Both the position numbers and the translations under genes were made by a program. The notes under the pieces were generated by a model, which was given only the letters and a program-made list of their open reading frames with translations, was not told the DNA's origin and did no database searches. A stretch of DNA of 64,000 nt from Cycas panzhihuaensis (taxonomy: Eukaryota > Cycadophyta). The number at the start of each line of letters is the position of its first letter. Position 1 is the first letter of the stretch. Of this stretch, positions 52,662 to 64,000 are shown piece by piece. The stretch covers positions 124,503,741 to 124,567,740 of the forward strand of contig CM041465.1 of assembly GCA_023213395.1 (NCBI GenBank). Reading direction: 5' to 3'.

Positions 52662-52674
52662 TAAAGTCTTATTC
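52662..52674 (+). repeat. right target-site duplication of the LINE
   Basis: TAAAGTCTTATTC, identical to 29966-29978. It lies inside an imperfect inverted repeat spanning 52644-52700. Confidence 0.85.
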
Positions 52675-54513
52675 ATTACACTTTAGAATCATGAGTTTAT
52701 TTTGATTTATAATTTATTCCTTTTGGCACATTTAAGGATAAAAATGATTTTTTTATAATTTTCTATTATAATTCAAGGATTTTATTTCCATTTTAGGTTT
52801 GGGTCTATCACAAGTAGTATCATAACTTAGTTTTGGCTAATTACAATTTTATTAAAGAGTTATAATTTTAGGGGCATAAATAGTAAAACTTTGAAGATGT
52901 GATCATATATTTGAGGCAACTAAATTCATGCTATAAATTTTAAGTGGTTATACTGTAGGGTTTGAAGCATATTTGTAAAAGTTATAAAGAGTTCCATCTT
53001 GACCTATTTTCTATCACCACCCATAACGTAGAAAATCTACTACTACAATTTCAAATGATCATAACATTTACTATATATATCTAATTAACCTCAAATTTCT
53101 TTTGAATAAGTATATCTTAAAGTTACTTTCAATTAGAATTAGTTTTAACTTAATTAGATGTTAAGATAGTAAGTTATCATCATTTTAGTAATAAGTACTA
53201 TTATAGTTTCCAAAACCCTCAATTTTGATCCACCTTAAAAAGACTATAACAAAAGCTATAGGTATCTAGTTGCCTTTATTTTTTTCCAAGTAAATATATA
53301 TTAAAGCCCATTTATTATAGTGATTTTAACTTAATTAGATGTCCTAATCAAAAGTTATCATCATTTTAGTAACATGTATTATTACAACCTTTAAAACCCC
53401 AAATTTTAATCCACCTTAGAAGGACCATAGCTTTTAATATGAGTATTAGAATTTAATTTTGTCTAAACTTTTAGAATACTAATTAAAAGGCTATTATTTT
53501 GAGTTATGAATTTTGATGAGTAATTCAAGTGAAAATTTTAGTTTGAACTTAATTCTAATATTAGGGCTCTACAAGGTAGTTATAGAAAAATATGACAAAA
53601 TTGTTATTTTTAGTAGAGACAAAAAAATTCTACCCATGGGTTGGCTAGACAAGATTGAACCATGCCTTAAAATCAAACCTAGTGTAAATTTTAGTATAAT
53701 TATTAATCCATATTTCAATGACGAGTCTTATGAATGAGTTTGAAATATATTATTTAATACAAAATTATGGAAAATATTTTAAAAATATTATCTCATAACC
53801 TTTAACAAAAGAATTAGTAACTAGCAAATTAAATACTAGCCAAATTATACTAATTATGATTATTTTATAAGCTTCAAGAAAACTTATCAAGATGAAGATA
53901 AGAAAAAAGAGAAAAACTAGTTAAGCAGATTGGAGAGCGATCTAGTAATGATCTTGTTTATGGTTAATATGATAAACTAATTATTGAGTTGACCATTCAA
54001 CTCTAATATGAAATGATGAAGAAAATAACCTAGGATTTCTTGGAGAGGGAATGTACTAAGAGACTAAGATGATTAACATCACATTAAGAGTACTATATGA
54101 TGGAGAAAATAAGTAAACATGAATTAGGCATATGAAAGGCATAAGATATGGAGGAGTATGAATTGATCCTCACTCTAAATAAACAAGATTAACTTAGATT
54201 CAAAATAACAACATAATAATACAATACGTATGCTCTTATTTGTTACATAAGAATTGGTCATAATATGCAGAGATGGAGGAGAGACCTTAGGAGGCATGAT
54301 ATTTGATAAGTGTTAAACATATAACCTATGCCCTTTACATGTGGGACAAGTGTCCCTTAAGCTCTCTTATGAACAAAAGTGTATGAGAGATATACTAACC
54401 CTTAAGTCACAACATTGTACTATTAGAAAGAATACAAGCATGTACTTTATCACATTAGGTAATAAAACACCCTTACATAAAGTATATTACTTACTATTTA
54501 AATATAAAGGTCT
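52675..54513. other. AT-rich DNA without recognised genes
   Basis: No coding motif is seen. It includes the imperfect 181-bp duplication at about 53060-53440. The left end should be the original sequence next to the old LINE before the young LINE inserted, but no LINE motif is recognised here. The right end should hold the 3' LTR of the minus-strand copia element at 54.5-62.7 kb, whose edges could not be defined. Confidence 0.35.
53060..53440 (+). repeat. imperfect tandem duplication, period about 181 bp
   Basis: TTTTAACTTAATTAGATG at 53143 and its near copy at 53324 head two diverged repeats. Both continue with GTTATCATCATTTTAGTAA and later TTTTRATCCACCTTA. Confidence 0.7.
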
Positions 54514-54535
54514 AATCCCCCCACTCCTCTTTTTA

Positions 54536-54646
54536 ATATTTACAATATTAACTTTGATACCAAGACCTTCTTTAGATTTCTCAAACTTTTCTATACCAAG
54601 TGGCTTGGTAAAGATATCTAATAACTACTAGTTAAGAGGCTTGTAG
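54536..54646 (-). pseudogene. copia pol C-terminal end (left of nested element)
   Basis: The minus strand reads YKPLN, two stops, then LLDIFTKPLGIEKFEKSKEG, the last motif of copia RNase H/pol. A polypurine tract (plus strand complement AATCCCCCCACTCCTC, 54514-54529) follows, marking the end of the interior. This is the continuation of the pol at 58558-62690, cut by the element at 54647-58557. Confidence 0.85.
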
Positions 54647-54976
54647 TGTTGGAAAAAATGTATAAGGAGTGTAGAGTAGAGTAGGTATGCAAATGCTAAT
54701 CCATCATGAGAAAATATAAGCAAAACATTGTATTGATCAAACCATCTTTAAAGAGTATAATAAATTTCCAAATATTGGTGGTGTCTAAAGACACCAAGGT
54801 TAGTCACCCTAGAAAATATATAGTTTGAGGGAGGAGAGAAACCTCCTCAACCTCCAAAATTTAAACAACATTAAAATAATACTTAAGTTAAACTTAATCT
54901 TACCTGACTTACCTTAATATGTGTACACTTATATGTGTAAAAGGTGGGAGTGGGGTGATGAACATTAACCCCAACA
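54647..54976 (-). repeat. 3' LTR of nested non-autonomous element
   Basis: Plus-strand TGTTGGAAAAAATG to CCCCAACA, 330 bp, collinear with 58228-58557 without length change. Confidence 0.88.
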
Positions 54977-55379
54977 TTCTCCTCCTCAATGGTCATTATC
55001 ATTATTCTTCATTTGTCCTTGAATTTATGGTACTTGTATTTGAAAATGACTTTGGTAACCAACATGCTTGATGAAGAAAATAACAACTTATATGGTCATT
55101 TTATCAACATTATACATTTCTTTAAAATCACATAGAGAGGGTAGCTTTTAGGTAGGTCTTGTTGATGTAGCTTGATGTGAAGGAATGAAAGTGCCTTTGT
55201 ATTGATCTTGGTCCTTCATTGGAGTTGAGTTCTTGATATATATCTTCATATCAAATGTAACATTAGAAATATTATTTTCAATGGAATCTAAATTAATACA
55301 AGAAATGTTAACCTTTTATTCATATGGTACCTGCTCTACCATCTACCTCATAAGAAAAGAGTCATCAATATAGTTAGTA

Positions 55380-55640
55380 TAATTGAAATTAAGGGAATCT
55401 TCCCCATAAAGTGAATCCAATGTATTCCATACTTATTGGGATGTAGTCATATCTAAAATATTTGAAAATATATTATCATCTAAGCTACAAATTAGAAATG
55501 CAAAGGCTTCATTATCCTTTTTTAAGTCTTCTTTACTATTAAATTTATATCCATCCTTGATAAATGTCCAAAAGTTATTCGACATTGGACATTTATTGTG
55601 AATCATCTTCATTTCTTGAATAAAAGGAAGTAAAGTATAT
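55380..55640 (-). pseudogene. copia-type gag fragment in nested element
   Basis: The minus strand reads NNFWTFIKDGYKFNSKEDL, FAFLICSLDDNIFSNILD and, after one stop, VWNTLDSLYGEDSLNFNY. This order (L..SLxxxxF, W..L...Y) is the copia gag (UBN2-like) core. Its upstream end overlaps the left arm of the inverted repeat. Nothing of protease, integrase or RT follows. Confidence 0.65.
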
Positions 55641-55860
55641 TGATCATTCTTTTCTCACACTCAGTGTGATTTTATAAAGTCTTTCATCATATTTTCATTT
55701 GAAAGCTCACCTAATGTCAAATAAGATAGTCTTCAATAAAAGAGTAATCTTCAAATGAAAATATGATGAAAGACTTTATAAAATCACAATGAGTGTGAGA
55801 AAAGAATGACCAATATACTTTACTTCTTTTTATTCAAGAAATGAAGATGACTCACAATAA
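55593..55860. repeat. 112-bp inverted repeat with 43-nt loop
   Basis: The left arm 55593-55705 and right arm 55749-55860 are reverse complements with about four substitutions and one 1-nt indel. The loop is 55706-55748. The left arm contains part of the gag coding strand, so the right arm is an inverted copy of it. A transcript through either strand would fold into a long hairpin. Confidence 0.93.
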
Positions 55861-58227
55861 TTTTTTTAAGCAAGACAAAGTATGTATATGTCTCAAATGA
55901 AAAATGATACAAACTTTTATGGAATAGATATATGTTTCAAAATTTCTTCAAACCTCAATAAAGTAAGTAAATGAAATAATGATGCTTTTCTTCTTCAAGT
56001 AAACCAAAGAATATAAGCTACTATACAAACTAGTTCTTTCAACTTGATATATTTTGTAGAAATAAATAAGAAACTATATGCTCCTTTAATGCTTTGAAAT
56101 GCAAACTAGTTTTGAGACAAATAATTAATAAGATTTGCAACTAACTTTATATCTTTCAAATTGAATAAGAATTAAAGTCTTTAATAAAAAAAAAGATGAT
56201 TTCTTTATTAAATTATGCAAGATAATAAGAACGCCTAATTATTCCTTTATAGAGAAAAATAGTTATATGAAAACTTAAAAATTTTAAGTAGAACCTTTGC
56301 TCAAAGTAATAAAAATACCAAAAAGTTAGATGTATTCAATTGATAATGTAACAAATAAGATAGATTTAATATAGATTATACCCGTTTATCGATTTTGTAC
56401 TACTTAAGTTACTTAAAGCTCCAGGTACTGAAAATGATATCTCTTGGTTGCAAATAGCTTAAAAATATATACAAAGACCAATAATAACTCCAATAATTAA
56501 TTAGTAATAAATAAAAATTCAAATATAATTCTTTGAAATAATAAAATGCTTAAAAACTTTATAAAATAGACATATATAGGGATGAACAAGAAGCTTAAGT
56601 TGACTAGCTTTATAAAACTATAAAATGATGTCAAAATGTAATAAAACTAATTCTAACTTGTAGTGCATTGAAATAACTTTCCAACAAATCTAACAATTCA
56701 AAAACCAAAGTTGATATGATAAAGTTATTGCAGAAACTGTAAGTAGGCCTCTTTATTGCTAACAGCATAATAATTAAAAAAAGGGGTCACTTTGATTGAT
56801 TAAAACTTAGTTAAAATAATATCAAATTTATCAAGTAATGATTCCACACTATAGTGCCATGAAATATAGTCTCAATGAGACTAATTTTATTAAAACCTGA
56901 TATGCCAATGATGAGTTACACTATTAAATGTAACAATGTCCCTTTAAAGAAAAATACAAAGAAAACTTTAATAAAATAACATAGCCCCCTTTTAAAATTA
57001 GGGTGCACGATCAGATATGACTATTTTAAACCAAAACTTAGATATCAGTGAGGGAAGTAGACCTCAAACAACTAGGATATGGTTATCTATAGCTGAAGAC
57101 ACCTGAAGTGAAAGAGATCTCTTAAAAAACAAAGAAAAATTATCTCTTAAAAGGCTTAAGAAGCAGTTATATGGAAAGCAAACTGGGGGGCTAAAAGTAG
57201 AGGGGGTAAAGCCCTTTTAATACTAGATTTGAAATATTATAAATAATAATTAAATTACTTTAGCACCTTAATAAACTTTAGATATAAATTAACTTTGAAA
57301 TATATCAAAAAAATAATATGAAAAAATGTATTTTAAAGTTCCTATGGGTCACATGACTTGTGTGACAATGCAGAGGTGGAAATGATCCTAAACAGAGATG
57401 AAAATGCAATCATAGAGATGTAGATTGAAGTTTTAGAGTGTTATAGACTCAAATAAAGAGTCAAAATGAGTAAAAATAGATTAAAAACGATGATTTTTAG
57501 CTTGTTTGGAGAGGGCATATAATAACATAGACAAAGGACTAGGGAGGGATAAATCTAAGAATTAAGGAAAAATCTTGTCACAATAATCACTAGAAATCAA
57601 TTAGACATCTTCACACTTATCCATTGAAGAGAGATGCCCAGCTTAACAAGCCCAAAATATTAAAAAAATTTAAAAATTATTTGTTTTGAATGAAAAAATA
57701 GAGAAGAATTAAGGAAAAGCCTAGATACAAAGGTTCTGACAGCTCAAACTCCTTCTTGGATATACAAATCCTCACAAAACTTGAAATGTAGCTAGATATA
57801 TCTGGTGGCTTGAAGTTAGTAAATTTTCATGAGGAATGGTTGCTTGTAAAGTTAGAACAAGCCTCTAGACCAAAATAGGCTGAAAATAGATATACATTGG
57901 CTCCAAGAGCGATATCTCACAACACAATCAACGAAAAAGGGTGAAATCTTTACAGTAGTTAGACAACTCATCTGCAAGAATAAAAAATAGTCATATGCTA
58001 TTGTTATAAGTAGCATAGAAGGAGCATGAGCTGGTTCTAAATCAACGAAAAATAATTCCAAAAATGAATAATGGAGAAACAACATAATATAATGAAATAT
58101 TAAATAATATTATGGAATTTCTCTATAGTTTACAACCCGCAATTAAATAATATTACTTCATACCAAATAGCCATGGAGAATGTATCGTACATAATGTGAG
58201 TCCACTGAACCATGCTCTAATACCAAA

Positions 58228-58557
58228 TGTTAGAAAAAATATACAAGGAGTGCAAAATAGAGTAGGTATGCAAATACTAATCCATCATATGAAAATATAA
58301 GCAAAACATTGTATTGATCAAGCCATCTTGAAAGAGTACAATAGATTTCCAAATATTAGTGATGTCTAAAGACACTAGGATTAGTCACCCTAGAAAATAT
58401 ATAGTTTGAGGGAGGAAGAAAACCTTCTCAACCTCTAAAATTTAAATAATATTAAAATAATACTTAAGTTAAATTTAACCTTACCTAGCTTACCTTAATA
58501 TGTGTGCACTCATATATACAAAAGGTAGGAGTAAGGTGATGAGCATTAACCTCAACA
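58228..58557 (-). repeat. 5' LTR of nested non-autonomous element
   Basis: Plus-strand TGTTAGAAAAAATATAC to CCTCAACA, 330 bp. The primer-binding site lies on its left (plus strand GCTCTAATACCA, 58214-58225). Confidence 0.88.
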
Positions 58558-61500
58558 TATAGAAAAGGTCGATCTCACTATTTTACACATTTTCCCTAAT
58601 GAAATTGTGATGGAACTTAATGTGCTTGGTTCTTGCATAAAAAAATGGATTCTTAGTCATCTTAAGTATGCTTTAGTTATTTCAATATAATTTAGTGGGA
58701 TGATCTTATTCAAGTATAGGCTCACTAAGAATCCTACTTAGCTACATAGCCTCATATATTGCACTAGTTGTAACTTTGTACTCTACTTTCATGGAGGACA
58801 AAGTAACATTGGGTTGCTTTTTGAAACTCTATGAAATGACTTCTGATCCAAGGTTGAAACAATATCCCGAGGTCAATCTGTTATTATCCTAGCATCCTAC
58901 CTAATTAGAGTCTGAGAACCCTTCCAAAATAAAATTCTTATTATGTGTATAATAAAAGTCATATTGCAATGTACCTTTAAGATATATTAATATATATTTA
59001 GTTGCATTCTAATATTTCTAATTGGGTTGAGACATAAACCTATAGTAAATCCCAATTATAAATGAAAGATCTGGTATAGTATGAGTTAAATAAATTAGAC
59101 TACCCACTAGCTGTTAATATAATATGGGATTTGTTAGTGTTACTTTCTTATCAAGTGATAATTTTATACCATTTTTCATAGGTATATATGATGGTTTGTA
59201 GCCCTACATTCTAAATTAATATAAGATATACTAATTATATTTAGCTTGGGAAATAAAGATATGACCTGGTTGTTGTAATACCTCTATACGTAAAAATAAT
59301 GGTAAAGTCTAAGATCAATCATCTCAAAACTTCTCTTACGATTATTCTAGAGAACTTGTATCATATTAATATCACTCTTAATGATCACTAAATCATCAAT
59401 ATATAATATGAAAAAGACAACATGGTTATCCTTAACTTTTATATATAAGTTAGGGTCTAATGAAGATCGATGATATCCATGCCTAAAAAAATAATCATTA
59501 ATTTTTTAGTACCATGCTCTTAGGGCCTATTTTAAACCATATAATGTCTTTTTAAGGTAACACATTAAATGTTTTTTGCCATGTAAAATATAATGAAGAG
59601 ATTACTCTAAATATACCTCATCTTCAAGATTGTCATTGAGAAAAGCACTCTTTACATCCATTTAATAAATTAGCCACTTACATTAAGGAGTTAAGGCCAA
59701 TATTCATCTAATGGTATTCATGTTTACCATAAGTACGGATATCTCTTCATAATTAATGTCTTTTTTTATTTGAATCCCTTAGTAATTAATCGAGTCTTAT
59801 GATGTTTGATTGATCCATCAGATTTAAATTTTATTTTATAGATCTATTTATAACTAATTTCCTATTTGTTCTTATGTAATTCTATCAAATTTTGAGTTCC
59901 ATTCTTTTTATTAAAATAGATTTCTTCATCCATAGTAAGATTCCACATTTTATTTTTACATACCTCCTCAAAATTGGAAGGTGCATCTACATAAAGCACT
60001 TTAACTATAAGTGCACAATTGATTAATTACTATTGTATTTTTTATGGATATATATTTTTTAATTACTTAATTATCCTATATAGTTTGAGTGTACTATTTT
60101 AGTAACTTCATGGATGTAACTTAGACATCAACATCTTGGCCTTCTAATGGTTGATCAACAAAAGGGCTACAAGGGTTAAGAGGTGTTGATGATGTGGATA
60201 GAGCTGAAGTTGATGAAGAAGTAATAATAATAGAAGATGAGTATGGTATAGAAGATTATAAGGGAAGGAAATCATTGATAATCTATTTACCTTTATTAAG
60301 AGGAAGATAAATGGATGTTGGTTCCATCTCCTCATTATACTTAGTAGAGATTACATCTCTAGATATATGTATTTTCTTGGAAGTGAGATCATACACTCTA
60401 TGTGCTTTACTATTAATAAAGTAACCAAGGAAAATGCATTTTAGACTTTAATCGCTAAATTTCTTCCTTTACTATTAAGGAGTATGCATATAAATAGTCC
60501 ACCTGAAAGTTTTCAAATAGTTCACAGTTAGCTTTTCGCAAGACCAAGCCTCCTTTGGTATCATATTGGTGATTATGATAGTAGGGTTCCTATTAGCCAT
60601 ATAAATTGTTATATGAAATGCTTCTATCCAATAGGATAATAGAAGCCCTTTTACATGCATAATTTCTTTGGCTTTACTTGTTAAAGTCCTTTGCGTTCTC
60701 TTAGATACTCTATTTTATTGATGTATATATAGAGTAGTGAGTTACCTTTGATCATATGATCTCTATAAAACTAGTTAAACTCTCTTGATGTAAATTCATC
60801 TCTATTATTATATCGTAATATTTTAATGAGAATATCTACTTCATTTTCCATAGTAAGTTTGAATGATTAGAAAATTTTTAATATCTCAACTTTGTATTTA
60901 ATAAAATAAACTCAAACTTTATGTGAAAAATCAATAACAAAAATAATATAGTAAAGTTCTTATCAAAGAGATGGTGTGGATATAGGACCATGTAAATCTA
61001 TATGAACTAGTTGTAAGGGTTGAGATACATGCCATGCTTTGCCTTTAGGAAAAGACTCACAATGTTGTTTCCTATGATACATGCTTCATAAAGATATTTA
61101 GAAGCTAAAATCTTTGGAAGCCCATATACCATACTTTTATAAAACATCATTTTAATTTTGTCTAAGCTCAAGTAGCCTAATATTTTATGCCAAAGTTATT
61201 CTTTAGTCATTGACTGCATGACAAAATATGTAGGAGAAGTATCGAGTGTTATATTCAAAGCATCTAATTTATAAAGGCTGTGTTATTCATGACCAATGAT
61301 AAACACTTAATCATTTCTATCACTAATTATACATTTCCCACATTTGAATAATACATTCATCTATTATTTATCTAACTAACTAATAAATAGAAGAGTTTTA
61401 TACATTAAAGGCACAAAGTAAGTATCACTTATGGGAAATGTTGAAGTAAGGCAATATGGAGAGTAAAAGAAGGTAATTTTACCTACTCTAGATATCTGCA

Positions 61501-62690
61501 TAGTCTCATTATTTCCAAATGTAATTATTTTTCCTCTTCCTTCTTTAATATCATAGAGTAAGTTTGTATCACTAGTCATATGATAAGATGCTCTTGAATC
61601 AGTAATCTAGGTCTTATTACTTTGTATGGTATGATAAGTATAAAATAGTTTACCTTCATTGTTAGTAAATTAATTAATGTGATATTTATTACCATTCCTA
61701 AATCCCCCTTCCTCTATGACCTCCTTGAAATCCACCTCAATTTGGTTTAATAGGGGGTTATTATTATTATTATTACAACCATTATATTTATTATTATTAT
61801 TGTGATTGGTGTTAATGCTATTACTGCATGTTGAACTAATACTTTTAACATTTTAGTTGAATATGGTTCTTTTTGCTATAATAATAGCAAATAACATTTA
61901 CTTTTGATGTGCTAATATTCAAGTTCCTAAACTATTTATTGATGTTTATTTTGGGAGTTTATTTTCCTTTCTACTTGGTCGTGAATGCACCTAATGTAAA
62001 TGTCTCACCTTGATGAGAGTAGATTTATTCCTCTTATAGTAAAACACTTTCAAGTTCATTGAAAGTCATTACACCAAGTGTGTCTTCTCATATGATCAAA
62101 AAGATGAAGTTATTATACTCCCTTGCTTATGCATGAAGTGTGGTAGTCACAAGGTTATCTTTTAAAGCTGGTTTCCCAAGTATGGTTAACTCATTATTGG
62201 TCTTTTTGATGGAGGACAAAAATATTATTATAGACTCAATATATCTCAAAGTGAACTACTTGGATTGTATTATTATAATGTAAGCATCATCTTGCCTTTT
62301 GTATAATATAATTAATATATCCCAAGCTTCTTTAAAAGTATAAGCACATGTAGTGTTTTGATCAACAATAAAATCTACAATCATATGAAGAAATGCTAAG
62401 GCTATTTCATCCTTAGCTTCCCAAGTATCAATTAAAGTAGGATCCAAATAAATGATTACATTTCTTTTAGTTGGACTTTTAACAATAATATGTTTAGGAT
62501 TTTTTCCAAATATATATGCCTAAAATTCATTCATAATCAATAATTTTTTTATTTGTTTCTTCCACTCTTGGAAGTTATCTTGACCTTTTAACTTGATAGC
62601 ACATGCATTAAGCATATTAATAGTAGCTATAATGTTAAAGTTGATTAAAAATGCTCTTGAAGCTAGTAGATAACTTGGAGGCTTAATGCT
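58558..62690 (-). pseudogene. copia gag-pol (host of the nested element)
   Basis: Minus-strand domains in order: gag (about 62690-61900; DPTLIDTWEAKDEIALAFL, FKEAWDILI), a zinc knuckle with its second Cys lost (CYYYSKKNHIQLKC, about 61900-61860), protease (ITDSRASYHMTSDTNLLYD, about 61600-61560, DSRAS for DSGAS), integrase end (MANRNPTIIITNMIPKEAWS near 60600; VFLGYFINSKAHRVYDLTSK near 60430-60370), RT (LKKTLYGLK near 59560; FILYIDDLVI near 59400) and RNase H (SGYCFNLGSEVIS, SLSSMKVEY, YARTKHIKFHHNFIREN near 58640-58590). Many stops interrupt it. The end of the protein is at 54536-54646. Confidence 0.88.
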
Positions 62691-64000
62691 TTTATTGCTT
62701 AAGTTCCACTTTATAATACAATAATAGCCCTAATCTTATAAAGAAGATCTAATACCTAAAGAGACTGATGAGAGATGAAGGGTTATGCAATGAGTTACTC
62801 TAACCTTTATCTTTCAAATAGATACAATAATTGGCCAAGCTAAATTTAGAATAAGCTAGGTAAAGTTTATCTACACAATATACAATACTTTCCCTAGAGT
62901 TTAGAGCTCTAATAACACCTTTTTCAAACCTCCTTTTTTCTAAGAATGATCTCAATTATCATGTATTAACTGTATGGTTAATTAGTCCCCTAGGGAGTGC
63001 ACTAAGCTTGAGATATTGAGGTAATGTTTGAACCTTTTCCTAGCCCATCTAATAAATATTTTAAGCAATTTTTAAGGGTTTAAGTTGATTAAGATAAATT
63101 AGTTAAGTATGATGATATTACTACTTTACAAATGCTTGAATAAACTTGATATAAAGACTTAAAAAATAAGCTATTTAAGTGATAAACTAAATACTTTAAG
63201 TGTTTTACAAAGAGCACTTAAAAAATTAAAAGGTACCAAATATCAAATAAAATGATGCTTGCTTATTTGTTACGCTTAAAGTGGGTTCATTTTAAAGTGA
63301 AAAAATAACCACTAAATGCCACTTTTAATCATGTGCACCAAAAGAACATAGCACCATGATAATGTAGGACTTCAAATAGTCTTAACTCACTCCAACATAA
63401 GTATTTTTTAATTAAAAAAATGATTTTTTTATGCCCTTTTCAATGACTGGGGGACAAAGGATACCTTGCAGGGAGCCTTAAAACACTTGTATGACATGAA
63501 GTTTTTAATAATAAGTATAAAAGATATCTAAAATCACTTATTTTTGAGTTACATAATATACTTAAATTTTTTTTAATGTGTTACTAAACTAAAAACAATG
63601 AAAAAGTGAGTGTTTGGCTTACAAATAATGAAATATTATTAAAACCACGCTTAAAAAGTAAATTTTATATAAATAAGATTTATTAAAAATAAAATATTTA
63701 AAGAATATTCTTATTTTAATAACCTAGAGTCGAATTACAAAGTCAAAAAAGGTTTTTTTTTTAAAATGTGATGAGTGGGCAATAATTAAGCAAAAATGCA
63801 AATGCTTAGCTGATGATATCTTCTCACTCAATGATCGATTCAACTTGAAATTTTAGGGGATACCATGCTAGGTGCTAATGATGTAGCTTAAGTTTCATGG
63901 TGTTTCATTGAGTGTTGAGTGAATATAGAGTAGAGGAGGTCAATAGAAGGTACATGGATAGTTGAGAATAAATTAGACAATTGCCACTTCAATACTTAAT
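62691..64000. other. unassigned; should include the 5' LTR of the copia element
   Basis: A weak primer-binding-like site on the minus strand, GGTATTAGATC (plus strand about 62745-62755), suggests that the 5' LTR of the copia element begins here, but no partner LTR could be aligned on the left side. No coding region is recognised in the last 1.2 kb, which is very AT-rich. Confidence 0.3.

Larger units (their letters stand above)
54647..58557 (-). mobile_element. non-autonomous LTR element nested in copia pol
   Basis: A 3,911-bp element has two 330-bp LTRs. On the minus strand the 5' LTR (58228-58557) is followed by TGGTATTAGAGC (primer-binding site, one mismatch to the initiator-Met type), and the 3' LTR (54647-54976) is preceded by the purine tract GAGGAGGAGAA. 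The flanks TGTAG and TATAG differ by one base. The host copia reading frame is continuous across the insertion (EIDLFY before, KPLN after). Apart from a gag remnant, no pol domain is seen in the 3.25-kb interior. Confidence 0.88.

Overview
The window looks like a piece of a large, repeat-rich seed-plant nuclear genome. A gymnosperm is a reasonable guess, but this is inference from very low gene density, long TE-filled gene space, and a mix of Ty1/copia, Ty3/gypsy chromovirus and plant L1 elements. There is no bacterial-style operon, no rRNA or tRNA gene and no CRISPR array. One host gene is recognisable: the 5' part of an F-box/RCC1-repeat protein on the minus strand (three exons, 15426 to 13527). 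Its 5' flank is CpG-richer than the rest of the window. The remaining RCC1 repeats are not present to the left, so the gene is either broken or continues past the window across a TE-filled intron.

Layout. 1-5.5 kb: degraded LTR-element pieces, namely two minus-strand copia-type LTRs (1167-1665, 4511-4996) and the 3' part of a gypsy-like element (accessory ORF 1807-3556, LTR 3665-4421 carrying a 31-bp tandem repeat). 5467-10132: a complete non-autonomous relative (element B) with 387/386-bp LTRs, gag, two zinc knuckles and a protease, no RT or integrase, and the same 3' accessory ORF. 11.3-13.4 kb: RNase H and RT scraps and a possible gypsy 3' LTR. 13.5-16 kb: the F-box/RCC1 gene and its upstream region. 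16-22.5 kb: AT-rich DNA with no recognisable gene. 22510-26530: a 4-kb compound AT/ATGT microsatellite. 26.7-29.97 kb: an old minus-strand LINE fragment.

29966-52674 is a well-resolved nest. A near-full-length L1-type LINE (about 6.4 kb net, minus strand) has a poly(A) tail and a perfect 13-bp target-site duplication. Its ORF1 was split by a 16.3-kb copia insertion with three LTRs and two internal regions (LTR-int-LTR-int-LTR). The second copy of that insertion was split in its RT by a 6.3-kb gypsy chromovirus with a C-terminal chromodomain. The chromovirus leader carries a SINE-like insert.

54.5-62.7 kb: a minus-strand copia gag-pol (gag, PR, IN, RT, RH), interrupted just before its TKPL motif by a 3.9-kb non-autonomous LTR element (330-bp LTRs). 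Inside that element is a 112-bp, nearly perfect inverted repeat. The last 1.3 kb holds nothing recognisable.

All TE reading frames contain stops or frameshifts, so they are pseudogenes. The nesting gives a relative insertion order: old LINE, then young LINE, then tandem copia, then chromovirus.
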